This document shows positions 58,570 to 64,000 of a DNA stretch of 64,000 bases, in pieces; position 1 is the first letter of the stretch, and every line of letters begins with the position of its first letter. Under the pieces are notes generated by a model. That model ran no database searches. It was not told where the DNA came from and was given only the letters and a program-made list of their open reading frames with translations. This DNA comes from Nonomuraea antri (GTDB taxonomy: Bacteria > Actinomycetota > Actinomycetes > Streptosporangiales > Streptosporangiaceae). The position numbers were made by a program, and so were the translations under genes. The stretch covers positions 1-64,000 of the forward strand of contig NZ_JABCPZ010000013.1 of NCBI RefSeq assembly GCF_013283785.1. Direction: 5' to 3'.

Positions 58570-61500
58570 GTGGAACGAGGGTGGGTGCAACCCCGTCCCG
58601 CCCTCGACCGGCGGCTCGACGGGGCGCTTACGCACAGGCTCACCACTCTCGTGGCGACCACGGGCTTTGGGAAGTCGATCGCGCTGGCCGGATGGAGCCA
58701 GGCCGTCGGGGGTGTGCTGCACCGGCTCGGGCCGGCCGATCGCGACCTGCCGACGCTGGCCGGGGCGGTGGCGTCCGCGCTGTCGCAGGCGGTTCCCGGG
58801 CTCCCGCACGACCTGATCGCCACCGCCGGGTCGCCGCTCGGCCCCGACGCGGAAGAGCTGTCCAGGGCCGCGGCGCTGGCGGGCGCGCTGGCCGAGGCGC
58901 TGGCCGGGCGGCTCACCCGGGGCCTGGCACTGATCTTCGACGGCGTCGAGGCGATCGCCGACGCGCCGGGCCCGGTGCGATACGTCGAGACCCTGGTCCG
59001 GGCCGCGCCCAGGCACCTGCACCTGGTCACCGCCTCGCGGGCGCCGCTGCCCTTTCCCACCGCCCGTCTGCGCCAGGACCACGAGGTGCTCGACCTCGAC
59101 GCCACCGACCTGGCGCTCACCCCCGGCGAGACCGAGACCTGGGCCCACGCCCGGCTGGGCGAGCCCGGCGCGGGCATCGCCGCCGCGCTGCACACGGCCT
59201 GCGGCGGCTGGCCGGCCGCGGTGCAGGCCGCGCTCGACGCCCTGGCCAGGGAAGATCCGGCCGTCTGGCCGGGCAGGGCGGCGAGCCTGGCGGCCAACTC
59301 CGCCACGCTGGAACGGCTGATCCTCGCCGCCTACGACGACCTGCCCGCCGCCATGCGCGAGTTGTTACGCGCGGCCACCGCGCTGCCGGTGCTGACCGGC
59401 GGCCTGGCCGCCACGCTGGGCGCGCCGCCCGACACCCTCGAGTCGCTGACCAGGCGCGGGCTGTTCCTCGAAGCCGGCCAGGAGGGCCACCGGCTCACCG
59501 CCACCAGCGCGCACGTGCTGACCAGGCACGCGCCGCTGGACCGGCACGAGGCCCACGACGTGGCCGCGGTGGCCGCCCGCTGGTACACCGAGCACGACCA
59601 GCCCGAACTGGCCCTGCGTGCGGCGGTGGCGACCGGGCACGCCGATCTCGCCGCGGCGCTGCTCGACGCCCACGGCCTGCGCCTGGCCGAGCGCGGCGAC
59701 GTGATCGCGGCGCTCGACCTGCTGCCCGAGCCGGTCAGGCGCTCGCCCGCGATGCTCCGGCTGGCCGGGGTCGCCGAGCAGAACCGGGGGCACTGGAACA
59801 CCGCACGCGACCTGCTCGCCCGCGCGGCGGCCGGCCCGGCGTTCGACGCGCTGGTGGCCAGGCGGCTGGGCTTCATCGACCACATGCGCGGCGACTTCGA
59901 CGCCGCGCTCGACTCCTACCGCAGGGGCATGGAGTGCGGGATGCCGCAGGCCGACGCGGCGATCTGCGCGGCGTCGGCGGCCACCGTCCTGTGGATGCGG
60001 GGTGACCGGGCCGGCTGCGCCGAGCTGGCGGACCGGGCGCTGGAGCAGGCCGGCGCGAGCGGCGCGCCGGCCGCGCTGGCGGCGGCGAACACGGTGCTGG
60101 CCATGCTGGCCGCGCTCGACGGCGACCGCCGCGCCAACGACGCCTACTACCTGCGGGCCCTGGAGTACGCCGAGCGGGCCGGGGACGTCGTGCAGCTCAT
60201 CCGCATCCGGTCGAACCGGGCCTCCAGGCATCTGGACGAAGGCGCGAGCACCGACGCGCTGGCCGAGACCGAGATCGCGGCCAGGCTGTGCGACCTGGTG
60301 CCGTTCGCGCCGTACGCGCCGTTCGTGCTGGAGAACCGGGCCAAGGCGCTGATCAGTCTCGGCCGGCTGGAGGAGGCCGAGGTCGACGCCGCCGACGCGG
60401 TGGCCCGCTGGGAGGCGATGGGGTCGCACCTGGTCACGTACGGGCTGACCAGGCTGGCCGAGATCCACGCGCTGCGCGGCGACCGCGGGGCGGCGATCGC
60501 GATCTGGCGGCGGATCATCGCGGACTCCGTCAAGTCCGGCGAGGTGCAGGGCCGGTCCATCATGCTCAACGCGCTGGCCGACCTGCTGGCCCGCGAAGAC
60601 CTCGACGAGGCGGCCCGCGTGGCCGAGCAGGCGCTCGAACACGCGGAAGGCATCGCGGGCGTGAACGCGCGGGTGGTCAGCGCCAGGGTCGCGCTGGCCG
60701 CCGACCGTCCCGACGACGCCAGGGCGCTGCTGGCCGAGGCCGAGCCCGTCGCGGTGCGGCGCAGGGACCACGCCGCCCAGGCCGCCATCGTCGAGCTGCG
60801 TGCCGCGCTCGACGCCGACCCTGGCCTGGCCGACGAGGCGGTGCGCCGCTGGACCCTGATCGGCGACCCGATCGCCACCGCTCGCGCCGAGCTGGTCAGA
60901 GCCGGTCTCGGCGACCCGATGAGCGGCAGGGACGTGGCCGCCCGGGTGCGCGAGCGCATGCACGCGATCGGCTGCCGGGCGCTGGACGACCGGATCGACG
61001 CGCTGATCGGCAGGTTCGCGCCCGCGCCCGGGGCGAAGGTGGTCGTGGAGACCATGGGAACGTTCCGCGTGCTGCGCGGCGGCGTGCCGCTGCCCCGTAC
61101 GGCCTGGCAGTCGCGCAAGGCCCGCGACCTGCTCAAGATCCTGATCAGCAGGCGCGGCGGCGCGATCAGCAGGGAACGCCTGGTCGAGATCCTCTGGCCG
61201 GAGCAGGAGGACCCGCACGTGGGGCTGCGCAGGCTCAACGTCATGGTGTCCACGCTGCGCACGGTCCTCGACCCGGCACGCGAACGGCCGGCCGACGCCA
61301 TCGTGGTCTCCGACGAGGGGGCGTTGCGCCTGGACCTGTCGAACGTCGACCTCGACGTCGAGCGGTTCCTCGACCTGGCGGCGGGCGCCGTCCGGCTGGA
61401 TCAGGCCGGGCGTGCCGCCGAGGCGCTGGAGCGCTGGGAGTCGGCCGAGTCGGCGTACGGCGGGGAGTTCTGCGAGGAGGACCCGTACGCGGACTGGGCG

Positions 61501-61767
61501 GTCGGGCTGCGCGAGCAGGCCAGGCTGGCCTACGTGCAGGCCGCGGCCAGGCTGGCCACGGCGCGGGCGGCCGAGCGGCGCTACGACGAGGCCGCGCGCT
61601 ACTGGCTGCGGCTGCTCGAACGCGACCGCTACGACGAGCGCGCCCACCTGGGCCTGGTCCGGGTGCTCGACCTGGCGGGCCGGCGCGGCGACGCCCGCAG
61701 GCGCTACCACCTCTACGCCGAGCGCATGCGCGAGCTGGAGGTCGAGCCCGCGCCGTACCCCACGTGA
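58570..61767 (+). CDS. MalT/AfsR-like regulator: NTPase, TPR and C-terminal BTAD domain
   Basis: 1065 aa. N-terminal NTPase (about 5-330) with a P-loop-like TTGFGKSIALAGW and Walker-B-like LALIFDGVEAI; a long TPR-type helical region (about 340-810); then an OmpR-like winged helix (about 820-915: METMGTFRVLRGG, RKARDLLKILISRRGGAISR, RLVEILWPEQED) and a bacterial transcriptional activation domain (about 920-1060). The DNA-binding domain is at the C-terminus, opposite to SARP/AfsR. GTG 58570 has a leaderless box. The stop TGA is the first unit of a heptamer-like repeat array, perhaps its own binding sites. Confidence 0.9.
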   Translation: MERGWVQPRPALDRRLDGALTHRLTTLVATTGFGKSIALAGWSQAVGGVLHRLGPADRDLPTLAGAVASALSQAVPGLPHDLIATAGSPLGPDAEELSRAAALAGALAEALAGRLTRGLALIFDGVEAIADAPGPVRYVETLVRAAPRHLHLVTASRAPLPFPTARLRQDHEVLDLDATDLALTPGETETWAHARLGEPGAGIAAALHTACGGWPAAVQAALDALAREDPAVWPGRAASLAANSATLERLILAAYDDLPAAMRELLRAATALPVLTGGLAATLGAPPDTLESLTRRGLFLEAGQEGHRLTATSAHVLTRHAPLDRHEAHDVAAVAARWYTEHDQPELALRAAVATGHADLAAALLDAHGLRLAERGDVIAALDLLPEPVRRSPAMLRLAGVAEQNRGHWNTARDLLARAAAGPAFDALVARRLGFIDHMRGDFDAALDSYRRGMECGMPQADAAICAASAATVLWMRGDRAGCAELADRALEQAGASGAPAALAAANTVLAMLAALDGDRRANDAYYLRALEYAERAGDVVQLIRIRSNRASRHLDEGASTDALAETEIAARLCDLVPFAPYAPFVLENRAKALISLGRLEEAEVDAADAVARWEAMGSHLVTYGLTRLAEIHALRGDRGAAIAIWRRIIADSVKSGEVQGRSIMLNALADLLAREDLDEAARVAEQALEHAEGIAGVNARVVSARVALAADRPDDARALLAEAEPVAVRRRDHAAQAAIVELRAALDADPGLADEAVRRWTLIGDPIATARAELVRAGLGDPMSGRDVAARVRERMHAIGCRALDDRIDALIGRFAPAPGAKVVVETMGTFRVLRGGVPLPRTAWQSRKARDLLKILISRRGGAISRERLVEILWPEQEDPHVGLRRLNVMVSTLRTVLDPARERPADAIVVSDEGALRLDLSNVDLDVERFLDLAAGAVRLDQAGRAAEALERWESAESAYGGEFCEEDPYADWAVGLREQARLAYVQAAARLATARAAERRYDEAARYWLRLLERDRYDERAHLGLVRVLDLAGRRGDARRRYHLYAERMRELEVEPAPYPT

Positions 61768-61850
61768 ACCTCGCGTGAACCCGTACCTGAACCAGACCTG
61801 AGCCCGTACCTGAACCAGACCTGAGCCCGTACCTGAACCAGACCTGAACC
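61765..61850. promoter_or_regulatory. Operator-like array of eight TGA(A/G)CC repeats at 11/12-bp steps
   Basis: TGAACC or TGAGCC begins at 61765, 61776, 61788, 61799, 61811, 61822, 61834 and 61845; steps are 11, 12, 11, 12, 11, 12, 11. Three are embedded in a 23-base tandem unit (CCCGTACCTGAACCAGACCTGAG, copies at 61780, 61803, 61826). Such helically phased direct repeats are how SARP/BTAD proteins bind. It precedes a small ORF and the LAL gene. Confidence 0.7.
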
Positions 61851-61921
61851 GGCGGGAGAGATCGTGCGGGCATGACAACGGCTCCCCCGATCCAGGTGGT
61901 CGCCCTGAGGACGACCTCCTG

Positions 61922-62110
61922 ATGCGAACCGTCATCGTGCGCCTGGTCGAGCCGGAACAGTCCGGCGGCCAGTTGCGCGGGCTGCTCGAGGAGGTGGGCT
62001 GCGAGCCGGTGCCGTTCAGCGGTACCGAGGCCGTCGTCCGCCTGCTGCACGACGCCGCCGGGATCCGGCCTGAACCTCCCGCGAACCCTCGCCGGGAGGA
62101 TGACGGCTGA
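61922..62110 (+). CDS. Small hypothetical protein between the two large regulators
   Basis: 62 aa: MRTVIVRLVEPEQSGGQLRG, then LLEEVGCEPVPFSGTEAVVR and LLHDAAGIRPEPPANPRRED. The pattern IVRLVEP...G.L.G.....G...PF.G...LL.LL recalls short actinobacterial proteins placed next to regulators or anti-sigma genes, but I cannot name a family. Lies between the repeat array and the LAL gene. Weak ribosome binding site (GAGGACG). Confidence 0.5.
   Translation: MRTVIVRLVEPEQSGGQLRGLLEEVGCEPVPFSGTEAVVRLLHDAAGIRPEPPANPRREDDG
62071..62087. promoter_or_regulatory. Second pair of GAACC-type repeats before the LAL gene
   Basis: TGAACC at 62071 and CGAACC at 62082, 11 bases apart, about 35 bases before ATG 62122: the same helical step as the main array. 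Confidence 0.45.
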
Positions 62111-62121
62111 GAGGAGGCACG

Positions 62122-64000
62122 ATGAGCGAGCAGCTGGGGAGTGGATGGCCGTTCGTCGGGCGAGGGGGTCCGCTCGCGACCGTGCGCGGGGCGCTGCGGT
62201 CGGGGCCGGGCGTACTGATCGCCGGTGCGGCGGGGGTGGGCAAGAGCAGGCTGGCGGCGCAGGCGCTGATCGGTCTGGGGGAGTTCGCGGTGGTGCGCGC
62301 GCTGGGCACGGAGACCGCGGCGGTGATCCCGTTCGGCGCGTTCGCGCACGTGCTGACCGGACGCCCGCCAGAGGGCGGCGAGAACCTGCTGTGCTGGGCG
62401 GCCGGCCACCTGCGCGCGGCGGCGGGCCCGGGGGAGCTGCTGGTCAGCGTGGACGACGCGCACCGGCTCGACTCCGCGTCCGCGGCACTGGTGCACTACC
62501 TGGCGCGTACGGGTGCCGCCAGGATCCTGGTCACCGTACGCAGCGGCGAGGCGCAGCCGGCCCCGGTGGCCGCGTTGTGGAAGGACGAACTGCTCGACCG
62601 GGTCGAGCTGCAGCCGCTGACCGTCGACGAGGTGGGCGAGGTGCTGACCGGGGCGCTGGGCGGCGAGGTGGGCGCGGCGACCGTCCGGCATCTGGCCAGT
62701 GTCAGCGAGGGCAACGTGCTCTACCTGCGCGAGGTCGTGCACGCCGGGCGCACCGGCGGCTGCCTGGTCGAGACGGGCGGGCAGTGGCGCTGGCGCGGCG
62801 AGCTGCCGGTGACCACCCGGCTGCGCGAGCTGGTCGGGGCCAGGATCGGCCATCTCGACCAGGCCGAGCGCGAGGTGCTCGAACTGGTGGCGTTCGGCGA
62901 GCCGCTGGGCACCGAGCTGCTGGTCTCGCTGACCTCGGCGGACGTGGTCGAGCGGGTGGAGTCGCGCGGCCTGGTCGTGACCGTGACCGAGGACCGGCGC
63001 GAGCACGTCCGGCTGGGGCACCCGCTGTACGGCGAGGTGGTCCGGGCGGACTGCGGCACGCTGCGGACGCGGCGGCGGCTGCGCATGCTGGCCGAGGCGC
63101 TGGAGGCCAGCGGGCTGCGGCGGCGCGAGGACGTGCTGAAGGCGGCCGTCTGGCGGCTCGACAGCGGCTCGGCCAGCGATCCGGCGATGTTGCTGTCGGC
63201 CGCGAACCTGGCCTGGGCCAGGCGTGACCCACGGCTGGCCGCCCGCCTGGCCAGGGCCGCGGCCGACGCGGGCGCGGGCGTGTCGGCGGTCGCGCTGCTC
63301 GGCCAGGTGCTCATGGTGCTCGGCGACGCGGACTCGGCGCTGGCCGCGCTGCGCCAGGCGGCACGCACCGCCGTCACCGAGGGCGAGCGCGCCCAGCACG
63401 CCTTCAGCCTGGGCATCAACCTGGCCTGGGCGGGCGCTGACGCCGAGGCGTGCCAGGTGCTCGACGTGGCCGCGCGGGCGCTGACCGACCCCGCCTGGCA
63501 GCAGGAGGTGCACATCTACCGGGGCGTGGCCGACTTCTTCGCCGGCCGGCTGACCGGCGCGGCCGGTTCGCTGGGCAGGGCGCGAGCGTGCGAGCCGATG
63601 ACGGTCAGGGGCGCGGCCCACGCGGCCGGTCTCGAGGCCTGGATCGACGCGTACGCGGGACGGACCGAGCACGCGCTGAGCGTGGTCGAGCAGGCGCTGG
63701 CCGGCGCGGACGACTGGGCCGACGAGGCGCCGCACGCGCTGCCCACGCTGCTCGATGCCCGCTGCGCGGCGCAGGTGTTCTCCGGCCGGCTGGAGCAGGC
63801 CGGGCGCACCGCGGCGGAAGGCATGGAGCTGGCCGCGGCCGAGCTGTCGGTGTCCGGGTTCGGGGCGTACCGGGCGATGGCCGCCAGGCTGCGCGGCGAC
63901 GCGGTGTCGGCGGCGCGCTGGTGCCGCGACGAGGCGGGCCGGCTGCCCGCGGGCACGCCGTGGCTGGGCCGGTGCCTGGCCGAGCTGGCGCACGCGCTGG
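62122..64000 (+). CDS. LAL-family (LuxR-type) ATPase regulator, 5' part (runs off window)
   Basis: 626 codons open to the edge from ATG 62122, preceded by GAGGAGG. N-terminal AAA-type NTPase with Walker A in LIAGAAGVGKSRLAAQALIG and Walker B in LLVSVDDAHRLDSASAALVH; then a helical, Ala/Leu-rich TPR-like region (for example AALRQAARTAVTEGERAQHA). Large ATP-binding LuxR-type regulators end in a LuxR helix-turn-helix about 850-950 residues in; that part is outside the window, so the DNA-binding end is inferred. Confidence 0.85.
   Translation, partial: MSEQLGSGWPFVGRGGPLATVRGALRSGPGVLIAGAAGVGKSRLAAQALIGLGEFAVVRALGTETAAVIPFGAFAHVLTGRPPEGGENLLCWAAGHLRAAAGPGELLVSVDDAHRLDSASAALVHYLARTGAARILVTVRSGEAQPAPVAALWKDELLDRVELQPLTVDEVGEVLTGALGGEVGAATVRHLASVSEGNVLYLREVVHAGRTGGCLVETGGQWRWRGELPVTTRLRELVGARIGHLDQAEREVLELVAFGEPLGTELLVSLTSADVVERVESRGLVVTVTEDRREHVRLGHPLYGEVVRADCGTLRTRRRLRMLAEALEASGLRRREDVLKAAVWRLDSGSASDPAMLLSAANLAWARRDPRLAARLARAAADAGAGVSAVALLGQVLMVLGDADSALAALRQAARTAVTEGERAQHAFSLGINLAWAGADAEACQVLDVAARALTDPAWQQEVHIYRGVADFFAGRLTGAAGSLGRARACEPMTVRGAAHAAGLEAWIDAYAGRTEHALSVVEQALAGADDWADEAPHALPTLLDARCAAQVFSGRLEQAGRTAAEGMELAAAELSVSGFGAYRAMAARLRGDAVSAARWCRDEAGRLPAGTPWLGRCLAELAHAL

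Noticed and set aside
59365-63993. Minus-strand open frame of 1542 codons opposite the BTAD and LAL genes
   Set aside because: It is a shadow of high GC third-position bias: the product is Arg/Gly/His/Gln-rich with no family features, while the plus strand encodes clear NTPase, BTAD and LAL domains.

Overview
The window is high-GC DNA with GTG starts, dense ATGA/GTGA gene overlaps and many leaderless-looking promoters, which points to a filamentous actinobacterium. A class E sortase, BTAD/LAL regulators, GPP34, LCP and DUF72 proteins fit Streptosporangiaceae (Nonomuraea-like), but the genus is inferred and not proven. The block fhaA-fhaB-pstP-ftsW-pbpA-pknA-pknB, followed by trpG, sortase, crgA, rhomboid and ppiA, is the conserved origin-proximal block of actinobacteria (compare Rv0008c-Rv0020c of M. 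tuberculosis). tRNA-Leu(CAG), tRNA-Ala(TGC) and a DLW-39 gene support an oriC-proximal position.

Layout. 1-5.4 kb: end of a two-component system (sensor kinase cut by the window edge), two tiny membrane-protein genes, a YidC/Oxa1 insertase behind a switch-like RNA leader, an RsbW-like ATPase, a PAS-GAF-PAS histidine kinase and Ogt. 5.4-12.5 kb: NCS1 transporter under a TPP riboswitch, a membrane protein, rhodanese, Fpg/Nei glycosylase, TenA, GPP34, LCP protein. 12.8-15.6 kb: two CNNM/CorC proteins and tRNA-Leu. 15.7-28 kb: the Ser/Thr-kinase, cell-shape and division block. 28-45.7 kb: mixed housekeeping and accessory genes (two two-component systems, MBL and VOC proteins, TetR with thioesterase, DUF72, GNAT, APH-like kinase, S1 protein, ADP-ribosylglycohydrolase). 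45.7-48.7 kb: a decayed region ending at tRNA-Ala, with a frameshifted methyltransferase, an orphan Imm53 gene and two integrase remnants. 48.8-58.5 kb: HAD hydrolase, DLW-39, a copper-type regulon (DHA2 exporter, CopZ, a putative copper protein, CopA) with CsoR-like boxes, then a MocR regulator divergent from AhpD-like and MFS genes, and a universal stress protein. 58.5-64 kb: a 1065-aa BTAD regulator, a helically phased operator-like repeat array, a small ORF and a LuxR-type (LAL) ATPase regulator that runs off the end.

How the genes work together. PknA/PknB and PstP form the phosphorylation switch, read by the FHA proteins, that tunes the adjacent FtsW/PbpA peptidoglycan machinery; CrgA links to the divisome. 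The strongest candidate for an undescribed system is 1355-1650: a 66-codon single-TM ORF ending Arg-Ala-Pro-stop lies five bases before a three-way alternative hairpin that can hide the start codon of the YidC gene. This has the architecture expected of a nascent-chain force sensor controlling the insertase (MifM/YidC2 logic). The second is the TGA(A/G)CC array at 61765-61850.
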